DNA from: Siminovitchia thermophila
Lineage (GTDB): Bacteria > Bacillota > Bacilli > Bacillales > Bacillaceae_C
Direction: 5' to 3'
Length of the DNA: 35,494 nucleotides
Assembly: GCF_016909185.1 (NCBI RefSeq)
Contig: NZ_JAFBFH010000042.1
Coordinates: 1 to 35,494, forward strand
Shown here piece by piece: positions 1 to 9,186 of this stretch (positions are counted from its first letter, which is position 1; every line of letters begins with the position of its first letter). The notes under the pieces were generated by a model. It worked only from the letters and a program-made list of their open reading frames with translations, did no database searches and had not been told where the DNA came from. The translations under genes and the position numbers were made by a program.

Positions 1-83
1 GAAAAACCGTGAACATTGCCCATTCTAAAGAATCTCCTCTGCTTATAAGTTACCTATATTATACCTTTTTTTGGTTTTATTTG

Positions 84-1019
84 TTAGACAGTCTGGTAAG
101 CCTGGTTGGTGAACTTTTTTCCATCCTCTGCAGACAGTGGAATAAACTCAATTCCTGCTTTGAGTAATTCTTCCTTCTCAACTTCATCTTCTTCCAAGTA
201 ATGTTCAACCATTTTCTTTTCATAAGCGGCCGTTGCATGAATGATGGCCTGCTGATCTTCCGGTGATATTTCATTCCATTTATTATCATTCATTAAAATG
301 GTGCAGTTCTGATTCCAGAACGGATGATCCAGTACATATTTTGAAGCATCTGTCCACCCATTTCTCCGGGGTCCTACAAGCCCACCGTATACAAAACCTT
401 TCACCACTCCAGTTTGTAGAGAAGTATAAACTTCTGTCGGAGCAATCATGACGGAAGAGATCCCTATGTTGTTAAAAAAACGTCGATAGTTGGGGGCAGA
501 GCGAATTTGCATGCCCTCTAACTCCTTTAACTCCTCAATCGGTTCATTCAGCCAAATACGCGGTGAGCCTGAGAGCCACCTGCCAATATACTGGACTCCA
601 AGTGATTGATGCTCCCTGACCATTTCATCGTACAATCCATTTTCCCTTTCCTCCGAAGGTGACAGCTGTGAGAGCGGTAAAGCAGAAACAGCCGGCGCCT
701 GTGAATGATATTGACCCGTATATGTAAAAAGCACATCGACAATTTCTGACTTCAATGCTTCAAACTGAAGGTTTACCGGGATGATATTGGCCCCGCCCTT
801 CCAATCAATCCTGACCCTTCCTTCTGTCACTGTTTCAACTTCTTCGATCCATTCATTTAAAGTAATGGCCAGAGGATCATTTTTCGGAAGAAAACTGACA
901 GCTGTAAAAGTGACAGACTCTGATTTTTGTTCACCAGATGCCCCGGTCACCTCTTTATTGCCGCAAGCGCTGATAAAAATCATGCACAACAATAAAAGAC
1001 CAACGAGTAGTTTTTTCAT
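84..1019 (-). CDS. TRAP transporter substrate-binding lipoprotein (DctP family), third receptor
   Basis: Extracytoplasmic solute receptor of a TRAP transporter; it would bind a carboxylate-type ligand outside the membrane and pass it to a DctQM permease. A lipoprotein signal peptide ends in ISAC-G with the lipidated Cys at residue 19. The DctP fold signature is clear, including the strand GMQIRSAP that carries the conserved carboxylate-binding Arg and the later ALQTG-like stretch (SLQTGVVKGFVYGG). At 311 residues it is shorter than its two paralogues in this window (about 349), mainly at the C-terminus, and far more diverged from them than they are from each other. It has a good ribosome site (AAGGTGG) before ATG. 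A terminator separates it from the upstream gene, so it is probably its own unit. No permease lies next to it; the DctQM at 5.8-7.7 kb is the nearest candidate partner. Confidence 0.88.
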   Translation of the reverse strand: MKKLLVGLLLLCMIFISACGNKEVTGASGEQKSESVTFTAVSFLPKNDPLAITLNEWIEEVETVTEGRVRIDWKGGANIIPVNLQFEALKSEIVDVLFTYTGQYHSQAPAVSALPLSQLSPSEERENGLYDEMVREHQSLGVQYIGRWLSGSPRIWLNEPIEELKELEGMQIRSAPNYRRFFNNIGISSVMIAPTEVYTSLQTGVVKGFVYGGLVGPRRNGWTDASKYVLDHPFWNQNCTILMNDNKWNEISPEDQQAIIHATAAYEKKMVEHYLEEDEVEKEELLKAGIEFIPLSAEDGKKFTNQAYQTV

Positions 1020-1084
1020 ATAACCACCTTTTTGCGCAAAGTTTTATTTGAAGCAGGGATTCTATCGTGTAAAGGAGTCTTATT

Positions 1085-1115
1085 AAAAACGTTCAGCCCT
1101 CAAGTAGAGCTGAAC
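1085..1115 (-). terminator. Rho-independent terminator after the 3-hydroxyacyl-CoA dehydrogenase-like gene
   Basis: On the minus strand GTTCAGC pairs with GCTGAAC across an 11-nt loop and is followed directly by GTTTTT. It lies 8 bases after the stop of the gene at 1123 and marks the probable 3' end of the long catabolic transcript that begins near 14.8 kb. Confidence 0.75.
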
Positions 1116-1122
1116 AGATATG

Positions 1123-2130
1123 TTAGTCCTTAGTCACTAATGGCTCAACAGCCGGCTTCCGTATTAAACCCAAATGTTCCAATAAATGAATGAACTTTTT
1201 AATGGTTTCCAGTTGATATTGATCCATCCCTTTTTCATCGAAGGAATAAAACCCTCTTCCGGTCTTTAATCCGATTTCCCCCTGCTCTATTTTTTCTTGA
1301 ATGATCTGAGCAGGAGTGAACCTGTCTGTTCCCAATGACCGTTGCAGATGGTTACTTGCATGGTAAAGTGTGTCTGCCCCGCCCCAGTCAATGAACTCCA
1401 ACAGACCCAGAACGGCAAATCGCAGGCCGAATCCGACTCGGACAGCTTTGTCAATGTCTTCTGGAGAAGCCACTCCATCTTCGACCAGTCTGGCAGCTTC
1501 GTTCATGGCAAGCGCCTGAACCCTTGGTACGATATACCCCGGAGAGGGTGCACATTTGACTGGAACTTTCCCAATTCGTTCAAGCAATTGGAAAACATGC
1601 CGAAGAACCTTTTCGTTCGTCGCTGTTCCCGGGCTTACTTCCACCAAAGGAATAAGATAGGCAGGGTTCAGCCAGTGAGTATTTAAGAACCTCTCTTTCT
1701 GCGTGACCATTTCTGCCAGTTCGTTTGCAGAATAAGCTGACGATGTAGATGCAATCGGCACCTCACTAGGAACTTTAAGACAGATACATTTAAAAGCCTC
1801 TCTTTTCGCCTCCGCTATTTCCGGTACCGCTTCAAACACAATATCAGCTTGTTCCCATTGGCAATCTCCTTCTTCCTTGGTGCGAATGTGTATCCGGTCC
1901 AAAACCAGTCCAATGGTTTCCTCAGGTAATATGCCGCTTTGAGACAAAATGGACAATTGCCCCCTCATCTCCTGCTTTGCTGTGATGACATATTGCTCAA
2001 ACTCCTGTTCAGTCCTTCGCTTAAAATCAATCAACATGACTTGAAAGCCTTGATAGGCAAATGTTAAAGCGATTCCCCTGCCCATTCTCCCTGCCCCAGC
2101 AATCAGGATGCAGCCCCTAATTGACTTCAT
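1123..2130 (-). CDS. 3-hydroxyacyl-CoA dehydrogenase family NAD-dependent enzyme
   Basis: NAD-dependent oxidation of a 3-hydroxyacyl-type alcohol (3-hydroxybutyryl-CoA or L-carnitine dehydrogenase-like family). The N-terminal Rossmann fold carries GAGRMGRG at residues 12-19. The catalytic His sits in NTHWLNP, followed by LIPLVEVSPG and the C-terminal helical domain with the GYIVPRV motif. Length 335 aa, slightly longer than a simple 3-hydroxybutyryl-CoA dehydrogenase (about 285) and nearer to carnitine dehydrogenase-like proteins. The start overlaps the end of the upstream opine-dehydrogenase-like gene by 14 bases, so the two are translationally linked and may act in sequence. Substrate is not determined; a CoA thioester is not certain because no CoA ligase is present in the locus. 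Confidence 0.82.
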   Translation of the reverse strand: MKSIRGCILIAGAGRMGRGIALTFAYQGFQVMLIDFKRRTEQEFEQYVITAKQEMRGQLSILSQSGILPEETIGLVLDRIHIRTKEEGDCQWEQADIVFEAVPEIAEAKREAFKCICLKVPSEVPIASTSSAYSANELAEMVTQKERFLNTHWLNPAYLIPLVEVSPGTATNEKVLRHVFQLLERIGKVPVKCAPSPGYIVPRVQALAMNEAARLVEDGVASPEDIDKAVRVGFGLRFAVLGLLEFIDWGGADTLYHASNHLQRSLGTDRFTPAQIIQEKIEQGEIGLKTGRGFYSFDEKGMDQYQLETIKKFIHLLEHLGLIRKPAVEPLVTKD

Positions 2131-3217
2131 ATTGAACTAACCCTTTCTGCAGCAACACCTTCAGCTCTTCTCTGGTTTTAGACGACAGGCCGATATTTTC
2201 CATCGTCCGCCCTGTTTTCCTTAAATCTTCTTCAACTATGCTGCTTGCTATTGAAAGCAATCCAGCAGCTGTCGGAACCGGTATATTCAGCCATTCACCG
2301 AGGGAGACAAGAAAGGCTAAACCGCAGGCAATGTCTTCCCTCAAATACCGGTGCGTCTTCAAATCAAGCGGTTCATACCAATCTGCTCCATCGACCAACT
2401 CTTCATGAGCGCCGTTCCCATACATCCATTCGTCGCCGTCCAGATTGTAGTGGTCATCCAAAGGAAAGTGCGGAGCTGTATACCCGAGTGCTTCTCTAAT
2501 TTTAATCCTCTCTGCATCAAGGGCTTTATGGACATTCCTGACTGATGGCTGAGTCCCTTCATCATGGATATCCCATCTATCGAAGTGTTCGATGGGACCT
2601 GCGTTCATAATAATAAGTGGAGGGTGGATAATCGGACCTGCATTCATTAAGGCTCCATCCAGCGCATCCTGTATAGGCTCAACCGATGGATATGCCTGTT
2701 TTAATATGTGAAAAGCCCGCTCTGACTGATTGGAAGGAAAGACACCTGTCGGGAGCTTCGTTGCACGTCCTGAAATGGAAACAGTCTCCTCGTCATATTT
2801 TCTGGCAAGATAAGGAAGTGTTCCTGTTTCCGCAAAAGCAACGCTTGCTTGGCATCCTTCTTCTGCTAATGCTTTTGACATCAGATAGCTTCCAAAGGTA
2901 CCTGGCGGAAGAAATATCACCTGGTCATCCTCGAGTATGGGAGCCAGCTGCTTTGCCAAGGGAACCTGTGTCGTCGCAGGTAGTGGAATGACAATCAACT
3001 TCGCATCTTGCACTGCTTCTTTTAAATCACTAGTCGCTTTATAGAGCGGTACCTCCCGCGTTCCTTTTCGATCTTTCACATTAATGGTCTGTTTGTCCAA
3101 TACACCCTTGAACAATTCCTGATTTCTTCTCCACAGCCTGACCCGGTGACCCTGTTCTGTTAAATCAACCGCTGCCGCATAGCAGCCGTTTCCGCCTCCA
3201 AGTACTGCGATCTCCAT
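2117..3217 (-). CDS. NAD/NADP octopine/nopaline dehydrogenase family protein
   Basis: Belongs to the octopine/opine dehydrogenase superfamily: N-terminal Rossmann domain with GGGNGCYAAA at residues 7-16, and an all-helical C-terminal domain. In this family NAD(P)H-dependent enzymes interconvert secondary amine dicarboxylates (opines) with an amino acid and a keto acid; close relatives also include ketopantoate reductase-like folds. The His-rich segment around APHFPLDDHYNLDGDEW is consistent with the substrate-binding domain of the opine group. Length 366 aa is normal. ATG is preceded by AGGGGGAA. It sits between a TRAP receptor and the 3-hydroxyacyl-CoA dehydrogenase-like gene, which it overlaps. 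The direction (opine oxidation in catabolism) is inferred from the context of an uptake locus. Confidence 0.78.
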   Translation of the reverse strand: MEIAVLGGGNGCYAAAVDLTEQGHRVRLWRRNQELFKGVLDKQTINVKDRKGTREVPLYKATSDLKEAVQDAKLIVIPLPATTQVPLAKQLAPILEDDQVIFLPPGTFGSYLMSKALAEEGCQASVAFAETGTLPYLARKYDEETVSISGRATKLPTGVFPSNQSERAFHILKQAYPSVEPIQDALDGALMNAGPIIHPPLIIMNAGPIEHFDRWDIHDEGTQPSVRNVHKALDAERIKIREALGYTAPHFPLDDHYNLDGDEWMYGNGAHEELVDGADWYEPLDLKTHRYLREDIACGLAFLVSLGEWLNIPVPTAAGLLSIASSIVEEDLRKTGRTMENIGLSSKTREELKVLLQKGLVQYEVN

Positions 3218-3235
3218 GTGAATTTCCCCCTATTT

Positions 3236-4282
3236 TTATTTTCCTTTGTATTCCTCAATCAGTTCGTACAGCCTTTTCTGGTACTCTTTTGCCGGCAAGC
3301 CTTTTGCCTCTGCCTTTTCAACAGCTTCTTTCTGCGTGGTCTTCAATAGCTCATTCCACTTCTCTTCATCAGACAGCGAAACTACGCTTAGTCCTTCCTC
3401 TTCTTCACTCCATTGCATCGCCTCTTGGACATGCTCATCCAAATACTTTCCGGTGAATTCACTCATTTCACTGCTTAGTTCCTCAATGACCTCCTGCACA
3501 TCCTCTGGCAAGGCATCCCACTTATCCTTGTTCATAACTGCAACAAATGAAGTAATCGTCAACGGATAGTCAGTGACATGTTTGACGGATTCAGCAAGTT
3601 TCAAGTCTTTTAGTACCTCTCTGGAAGAAATATTCCCTTCAATAACACCTGTCTGTAACGCTTCGGAGGCTTCATTCTGTGACATTCCTACCGGTGCCGC
3701 TCCCAGCTTTTCCATGACTGGGGTCAAACCGCCGGATATTCGCAGTTGTTTTCCCGATAAATCTTTTAAACTGGATATGGCCTCTTTGCTTTGGATGTAG
3801 GACGGCTCTGTGGCAAAGGCTGTTATGATTTTAAAATCTTTCAAGGCTTCAGGTGGATACTCCTTCATCAAATCATGTACCACTTGACTTGCGACTTCCG
3901 AGTTGGGATAACCGGAAGGTAAGTCTGATATTTCTAATAATGGAAAACGTTTGGGTTCATAAGTTGTCGCGGTAAGCCCTATATCAGCGGTGCCGTTGGC
4001 AACCCCGTCAAACATGTTGCTGGCCTCAAGAAGTGTTCCGCCGAAAAACATTTCTATTTTGACTTGCCCATCAGTTCTTGACTCCAATTCTTCCGCCCAT
4101 TTTTTCATTTGAATCGCAGGAAATGTATTGTCAGGTGCAAAGAAAGCATAAGACAGGGTTATGCTTTCTTTGCCTCCGGATTTATCTCCCGCTGTTTCTT
4201 TGGTGCCGCAGGCAGCCATCAGAAATACCATGAAACAACATAAGAAAAGAGTAAGGAATTTCTTTTTCTTTATGAACCTCAT
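3236..4282 (-). CDS. TRAP transporter substrate-binding lipoprotein (DctP family), second receptor
   Basis: DctP-type receptor with lipobox MAAC-G (Cys 25 from the chosen ATG). The mature protein begins LSYAFFAP and contains the family's ligand Arg in GKQLRISG and the stretch EALQTGVIEGN. It is a clear paralogue of the receptor at 7712-8761: the two align end to end with very similar segments such as PPEALKDFKIIT, VAVMNKDKWD and GMSQ. They flank the DctQM/amidase genes, so the gene was probably duplicated within the locus. Start: GTG and ATG are adjacent; ATG at 4282 has GGGGAG six bases upstream and is preferred. It lies 11 bases after the amidase stop, so it is in the same operon. Confidence 0.9.
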   Translation of the reverse strand: MRFIKKKKFLTLFLCCFMVFLMAACGTKETAGDKSGGKESITLSYAFFAPDNTFPAIQMKKWAEELESRTDGQVKIEMFFGGTLLEASNMFDGVANGTADIGLTATTYEPKRFPLLEISDLPSGYPNSEVASQVVHDLMKEYPPEALKDFKIITAFATEPSYIQSKEAISSLKDLSGKQLRISGGLTPVMEKLGAAPVGMSQNEASEALQTGVIEGNISSREVLKDLKLAESVKHVTDYPLTITSFVAVMNKDKWDALPEDVQEVIEELSSEMSEFTGKYLDEHVQEAMQWSEEEEGLSVVSLSDEEKWNELLKTTQKEAVEKAEAKGLPAKEYQKRLYELIEEYKGK

Positions 4283-4295
4283 CACATTCTCCCCA

Positions 4296-5687
4296 TTATG
4301 AGTGATTTAACTCTAGGTAACTCTTATTCTCTTTTAAAGCTGCCGTCCATGATTCCGAGCGCTCATAACAATCGGCGATTTCCATTATGTGATGATCAGA
4401 AAAAGGTTTTCCTATCATTTGAAGTCCTACAGGGAAATGATCTTTCGTAAATCCACACGCAACAGACAACGCCGGAAAACCCAAAACATTAGCTAACGGA
4501 GTTTTTCCAAGTACAAACATATTGCTTATGGCTTGCTCCGGAACCATCGTTCCAATCTCAAATGGAGGCTGTACATTCGTCGGCCCAATGAGAGCGTCTA
4601 TACCCTTCATTTGAGTGAGAGTTGATTGAATGAACTTTTTTCTAACCCTTTGTGCATTAATATAAGAAGTTGCCGATATATCCCGTCCATACTGAAAACG
4701 ATACTTTAGATCATCTCCATATAGATCTCCGTGTTTCTTTAACAGGGGTTCATGATAGGCGACGACCTCGGATTGAGCAATCGTTTTCAATCCTTCAAGG
4801 GCACTATCGATAAATGGTAACTCAATGGGAATGATTTCGGCTCCCAATGATTCCAATTGTTGAAAAGCTTTTTCGATGACATTTTTCACATCCGAGTCAA
4901 TACCTGAATACATATAAGGTTCGTAGAAACCTAGCTTGATACCTTTTAGATTATCCCGTTCATTAAAAGTAGATTTCTGCCCATTAAGTCCAATCATCGC
5001 CTCAAGCATAATGGCCGAGTCTTTAATGGTTCTGGTCATTGGTCCTACATGGTCAAGTGACCAGCTAAAAGGAAGGCCCCCTTCCCGGCTGACTAGATCA
5101 TAGGTGGGTTTGATTCCTGCCGTTCCACACATGGCTGCTGGCAGTCGTATAGACCCCGCCGTGTCAGTTCCTATTGCGCCAAAAGCCATGCCTGCCGCAG
5201 TAGCAACCGCCGACCCTCCGCTGGAACCCCCCGGGATATATTTCCCATTCCAAGGATTCCTTGTTCTCCCATAATGAGGGTTTTCCGTTGTGACCCCCAT
5301 GGCAAATTCATGCAAGTTCGCTTTGCCTATAATGACGGCACCTGCTTCTTTTAAAAGTCGAACCACAGCGGCATCCTCATCAGGCACCCAGTCCCCAAAA
5401 ATCTTTGAACCCCCAGTGGTTAGAATGTCTTTCGTCTGCACCATATCTTTTACAGCAATTGGTACTCCGTGCAAAGGACTCCGAATATATCCTTTCTGTG
5501 CTTCCGTCTCTAATACTTTTGCTTGTTCAAGGGCTTGTTCGTCCGATACTGTGATGAAAGCGTTGAGAGCAGGTTCCACCTGCCGGATACGCTCAATGGT
5601 CAGTTTCGTCAATTCCACCGGCGACAGTTCTTTATCCGCAATACGCCTGCTTGTGTTATCAATAGTGTCAAACAAGAGCTCACTCAT
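4296..5687 (-). CDS. Amidase (amidase-signature family, GatA-like)
   Basis: Cytosolic hydrolase of the amidase-signature family, cleaving a carboxamide or aryl/acyl amide to the acid and amine or ammonia. The complete Ser-cisSer-Lys triad is visible: Lys80 in GVPIAVKD, cis-Ser155 in GGSSGGSA and nucleophile Ser179 in DTAGSIRLPA, with the 24-residue Ser-Ser spacing typical of the family. Length about 463 aa is normal. No GatB or GatC lies nearby, and the context is an uptake operon, so this is a catabolic amidase rather than the tRNA amidotransferase subunit. The third codon ATG is chosen as start because AGAGGAGA lies at a proper distance from it; two codons upstream is an alternative (5693). 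It lies between the DctM gene and a second receptor gene, which implies that the imported compound or an early intermediate carries an amide. Confidence 0.9.
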   Translation of the reverse strand: MSELLFDTIDNTSRRIADKELSPVELTKLTIERIRQVEPALNAFITVSDEQALEQAKVLETEAQKGYIRSPLHGVPIAVKDMVQTKDILTTGGSKIFGDWVPDEDAAVVRLLKEAGAVIIGKANLHEFAMGVTTENPHYGRTRNPWNGKYIPGGSSGGSAVATAAGMAFGAIGTDTAGSIRLPAAMCGTAGIKPTYDLVSREGGLPFSWSLDHVGPMTRTIKDSAIMLEAMIGLNGQKSTFNERDNLKGIKLGFYEPYMYSGIDSDVKNVIEKAFQQLESLGAEIIPIELPFIDSALEGLKTIAQSEVVAYHEPLLKKHGDLYGDDLKYRFQYGRDISATSYINAQRVRKKFIQSTLTQMKGIDALIGPTNVQPPFEIGTMVPEQAISNMFVLGKTPLANVLGFPALSVACGFTKDHFPVGLQMIGKPFSDHHIMEIADCYERSESWTAALKENKSYLELNHS

Positions 5688-5831
5688 TTTCATTCTCCTC
5701 TGTCCCCTCTAGTGAAAAAGAAAAAGCGGGATCTGTTAATAATAAGGCTTCTTTGTTGACACCCAATAACTCACTTATGTATTCTGCCAACGACAACACA
5801 CACACCCCATTCTTAAATGTTTCCAATTGTT

Positions 5832-7121
5832 TTAGACTAAAAATAGAACGATTTTTGGGAACAGCAACAGCAAGCCAATGAAAATTACATATGTGACCAA
5901 AAAATAAGCTGTCCCTTTAAAAATGGTCGTTACAGGTGTTTTGGGAGTAAGCCCCTGCACGACGAATACATTCACTCCAACAGGCGGAGTAATGGCTCCC
6001 ATACTGGTCACAACACATAGGAGGACAGCAAACCAGATAGGATCATATCCCAGTGCCAAAACGGTCGGATAAAACACTGGGATTGAAATCATTAAAAATC
6101 CAAGTGCATCCATAATCGATCCGCCAACGATGTAAATGATCAAAATCGAGATCAACACGAAAATCGGCGGGACAGGAAGGTTGGTCACCCACTCAGATAC
6201 TTCATAGGGCAGCCTCGTGATCGTTAAGAATCTACCAAATACCATGGCTCCAACTACTAACATCATGACCATCGCTGATGAGCGGAGTGCTCCCGCAATG
6301 GCAATTTGGAAATTTTTCCAGTTCAGCTTACCCATAGCCAACGACAGTATAATTGCTCCAAAGGCTCCGAATGCCCCTGATTCTGTCGGTGTGAAAAATC
6401 CTTTGTACAACCCGCCGATGACAAAGATGAACAAAAGGGCGATCGGGATGACATCCTTAAGAGACTTCACTTTCTCTCCCATGCTGAATCGCTCTCCGGC
6501 CGGACCAAAATCCGGATTTCTTTTACATAGAAAGACAACGGTTAATATAAGGAGAATAGTGAGAAAGATCCCTGGAACAATACTTGCGATAAAAAGATCT
6601 TTAATCGATTGCTCCATCTGAAGCGCCAAAACGATTAATACAGTACTTGGAGGAATGATAATCCCCAGAGTACCTCCTGTTGCAATGCTTCCAGTGCTGA
6701 GGGCTTTGTTGTACCCGTATTTATTTAGTTCAGGAAGGGACATCGTCCCCATCGTTGCTGCTGTTGCTGAGTTGGAACCACAGATTGAGGCAAAACCGGC
6801 ACTCGCCAAAATAGTCGTGCTTGCCATTCCTCCGTGATAATGTCCAACCCACTTATATGCAGATTCAAACAGCCTTTCAGCAATGCCTGTTCGAAAGACC
6901 ACTTCCCCCATTAATATGTAAAGAGGGATTACACTTAAAGAGTAACTGGAAAATTGATTCCATAAGTCTGCACTTAACACATTGTAAGCGGCTTTTGGAG
7001 ATGCTGCTAACAGCAAACCTACAAAACCCACAATGAACATAGAAAAGCTTAACGGCATTCTCAAGAACATCAACACGAAAAGAACGCAGATCCCTAATAC
7101 AGCCAAAAGAATTGGATCCAT
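5832..7121 (-). CDS. dctM: TRAP transporter large permease (DctM family)
   Basis: Large membrane subunit of a TRAP transporter, which drives Na+-coupled solute uptake with DctQ and a receptor. Hydrophobic throughout, with about 12 membrane segments and family motifs including FMLRMPLS-like N-terminus (LMFLRMPLSFSMF), ASAGFASICGSNSATAATMG, GTLGIIIPPST, TPTESGAFG and TPPVGVNVFV. Length 429 aa is typical. The ATG at 7121 shares a base with the DctQ stop (TAATG), with GGAGG upstream, so translation is coupled; an in-frame start 18 bases earlier is less likely. This is the only TRAP permease pair in the window and presumably serves several receptors. Confidence 0.93.
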   Translation of the reverse strand: MDPILLAVLGICVLFVLMFLRMPLSFSMFIVGFVGLLLAASPKAAYNVLSADLWNQFSSYSLSVIPLYILMGEVVFRTGIAERLFESAYKWVGHYHGGMASTTILASAGFASICGSNSATAATMGTMSLPELNKYGYNKALSTGSIATGGTLGIIIPPSTVLIVLALQMEQSIKDLFIASIVPGIFLTILLILTVVFLCKRNPDFGPAGERFSMGEKVKSLKDVIPIALLFIFVIGGLYKGFFTPTESGAFGAFGAIILSLAMGKLNWKNFQIAIAGALRSSAMVMMLVVGAMVFGRFLTITRLPYEVSEWVTNLPVPPIFVLISILIIYIVGGSIMDALGFLMISIPVFYPTVLALGYDPIWFAVLLCVVTSMGAITPPVGVNVFVVQGLTPKTPVTTIFKGTAYFLVTYVIFIGLLLLFPKIVLFLV

Positions 7122-7690
7122 TATCTTGCCTCCCTCCACACTTCAATGGTTTCTTTTATTAAGGTTAGCACCAGGCTGAAAAAACCGATGGAACATAAAA
7201 TGACCAACGGATAAAAAGCAACCTGCATTGTTTCTGATACGACACCGCTCTGTTTCAAACCCATTCCATACAAGGTAATTTGCCAGCCAGCCATGGCAAA
7301 GAACAAGATGCTAATTACATTTACCATTGAGTGTGTCAGCTTTTGCAGTCCCGAAGAAAATTTCACAATGAACAGGTCAATGAACACATGGCCTTTGTGC
7401 AACTGTGCATATCCAAGTGAAAAGACGGCGGTCAAGGCTCCAAGCCAGCTGACCAGTTCAACAGTCCCGGCAATGGGATCAGAGAATAATCGCTTGATAG
7501 AATTAAAGACGATCAATAGCATCATGCAAATGAGAGATAGACCGGCTAAAAAAGCCAGTCCCTGATTAAAAGAATCTATTATTCTAAAGAAGATATTTGG
7601 TTTACCTGTGCTTGGTGGAGCATCAGTCGAATCTTTATGCGCCGTAATTTTCGGGTTTTCAGTGTCTAATTGGATGGACTGTTCTGCCAT
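7121..7690 (-). CDS. dctQ: TRAP transporter small permease (DctQ family)
   Basis: Small four-helix membrane subunit of the TRAP transporter. Four hydrophobic helices are visible after a soluble N-terminal stretch of about 35 residues, with the family-type segment SWLGALTAVFSLGYAQLHKGHVFIDL between helices 2 and 3. Length 189 aa is within the family range, with a somewhat long N-terminus. AGGAGG precedes ATG. Its stop overlaps the start of DctM. It lies 21 bases after the receptor gene at 7712, giving the standard receptor-Q-M order. Confidence 0.9.
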   Translation of the reverse strand: MAEQSIQLDTENPKITAHKDSTDAPPSTGKPNIFFRIIDSFNQGLAFLAGLSLICMMLLIVFNSIKRLFSDPIAGTVELVSWLGALTAVFSLGYAQLHKGHVFIDLFIVKFSSGLQKLTHSMVNVISILFFAMAGWQITLYGMGLKQSGVVSETMQVAFYPLVILCSIGFFSLVLTLIKETIEVWREAR

Positions 7691-7711
7691 GTTCGAACCT
7701 CCTATATTCCA

Positions 7712-8761
7712 TTACTTGAATTGCTCGTTGTATTTTTCAATTAAAGATCTCATATCCTCAAGGTATTCCTTTGCAGGCTGCCCATCCTTCTCTAGCTTTT
7801 CAACATACTCTTCTTGCATTTGATTCAATCGCTCATCCCATGACTTTTTCTCACTTTCGGACAATTTAACAATTTCGAGGTCGTGGGTTTCCTGGCTCCA
7901 TGTAATGGATTCTTGAACATGATTGTCTAAATAATCACCGGTAAACTCCGTCATCTCCCTATTTAACTCATCAATTGCCTGTTGAACATCTTCAGGCAAA
8001 GAATCCCATTTATCTTTGTTCATAACAGCAATAAAGGTGTTAAGCGCCAAAGGATAATCAGTAACATAGCTGACCATTTCTGCCAGTTTCGTATCTTTTA
8101 AGATTTCTCTTGATGAAACGTATCCCTCAACAACCCCTGTTTGTAATGCTTCAGGAACTTCAGCCTGCGACATCCCAACTGGTGCAGCTCCCAGCTCCTC
8201 CATGATCGGTGTAAGTGCACCAGCGATTCTCAGTTGTTTTCCCTTTAATTCTTTAATAGAAGAAATTGGCTTTTTGCTCTGTATATAAGCAGGTTCAGTC
8301 GCAAAAGTTGTAATGATTTTAAAATCTTTCAGTGCTTCCGGCGGGTATTTCTCTACCAGATCAGCTGCTACATGACTCGTCGATTTGGCATTTGCATAGC
8401 CTGATGGCATATCAGAAATGGCCAGAAGGGGAAACCTGCCCGGCTCATAGGATGTAGAGGTTAGCCCGATGTCAGCCGTCCCATTCGCTACTCCATCATA
8501 CATATTGTTCGCTTCCAATAAGGTACCACCTGGAAAAAGCTCAACTTCCACTTTTCCATCTGTCTTCTCTTCAAGCCGCTTTTTCCACTCTTCCATCTGA
8601 ACTGCAGGAAATGTCCCTGCTGGAGCAAAAAATGCATAGGTTAACTTGATTACGTCACCTTTACTTTTATTAGTAGCTGATTTCTCGGAACCGTCTGCCC
8701 CGCAGGCACTTAGAATGACAGCTGCCAATAGCAATGGGATAAGAACGAACAATCTCTTCAT
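7712..8761 (-). CDS. TRAP transporter substrate-binding lipoprotein (DctP family), first receptor
   Basis: Receptor gene in the canonical position before dctQ and dctM. Lipobox LSAC-G places the lipidated Cys at residue 20. Conserved features are LTYAFFAP at the mature N-terminus, GGTLLEANNMYDGVANGTADIG, GKQLRIAG with the ligand Arg, and EALQTGVVEG. Length 349 aa is standard. It is strongly similar along its whole length to the receptor at 3236-4282, which suggests local duplication followed by divergence, perhaps to bind related ligands. AAAGAGGTGG precedes ATG. It belongs to the same minus-strand operon as the oxygenase genes upstream. Confidence 0.92.
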   Translation of the reverse strand: MKRLFVLIPLLLAAVILSACGADGSEKSATNKSKGDVIKLTYAFFAPAGTFPAVQMEEWKKRLEEKTDGKVEVELFPGGTLLEANNMYDGVANGTADIGLTSTSYEPGRFPLLAISDMPSGYANAKSTSHVAADLVEKYPPEALKDFKIITTFATEPAYIQSKKPISSIKELKGKQLRIAGALTPIMEELGAAPVGMSQAEVPEALQTGVVEGYVSSREILKDTKLAEMVSYVTDYPLALNTFIAVMNKDKWDSLPEDVQQAIDELNREMTEFTGDYLDNHVQESITWSQETHDLEIVKLSESEKKSWDERLNQMQEEYVEKLEKDGQPAKEYLEDMRSLIEKYNEQFK

Positions 8762-8793
8762 TTTTCCACCTCTTCTTTAATATGTGCAGCAAA

Positions 8794-9156
8794 CTATTTT
8801 TCCACTAAGAAAAATGGTCGTCCAATCGAGGCTTCCAGTCGGAAATAACGATCCAGTCCTGCCTCTCGAAAGGAATGCGTCATATTTGTAACCGTTTGCA
8901 AATCAGGGATGTTGAATAGGAAGCATGCATGCCAGTTATTCGGACCTGCATGTCCGGCAGTAAAAATATCCCTGTCAAAGGTACCCAATAGCTCAGATCC
9001 GTTGTCTCTCCAGCTTTCCAATATTTGATTAAGCGCCGGAAGGATTTCTTTTTCCTTCTGCTCTTTTGATGTATCAAACCACCCTGTGGATTCGAATGTC
9101 ATAAAAACTCTTAGTGGATTGGGGATTTCAGGTGCCCCATGTTTAATTTCACTCAT
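8794..9156 (-). CDS. Small conserved protein of unknown function (120 aa), oxygenase-cluster associated
   Basis: I do not recognise this with certainty. The 120-residue protein is soluble, with no signal or membrane segment. Its layout (RVFMTFESTGWFD near the start, LLGTFDRDIFTAGHAGP in the middle, NWHACFLFNIPDLQTV, and RYFRLEASIGRPFF at the end) suggests a ferredoxin-like alpha/beta barrel fold. From memory it recalls IacB, the small protein of unknown role encoded with Rieske oxygenase genes for indole-acetate breakdown; this is a weak resemblance only. It has a good GAGGAG site before ATG and lies 32 bases ahead of the TRAP receptor gene in the operon. A role linked to the oxygenase or its substrate is inferred from position. 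Confidence 0.62.
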   Translation of the reverse strand: MSEIKHGAPEIPNPLRVFMTFESTGWFDTSKEQKEKEILPALNQILESWRDNGSELLGTFDRDIFTAGHAGPNNWHACFLFNIPDLQTVTNMTHSFREAGLDRYFRLEASIGRPFFLVEK

Positions 9157-9186
9157 TTTTACATACTCCTCTCATTATTAACGCAC

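Noticed and set aside
4296-5687. GatA subunit of the Glu-tRNA(Gln) amidotransferase
   Set aside because: The catalytic triad is shared, but no gatB/gatC is adjacent and the gene is embedded in a TRAP uptake operon.
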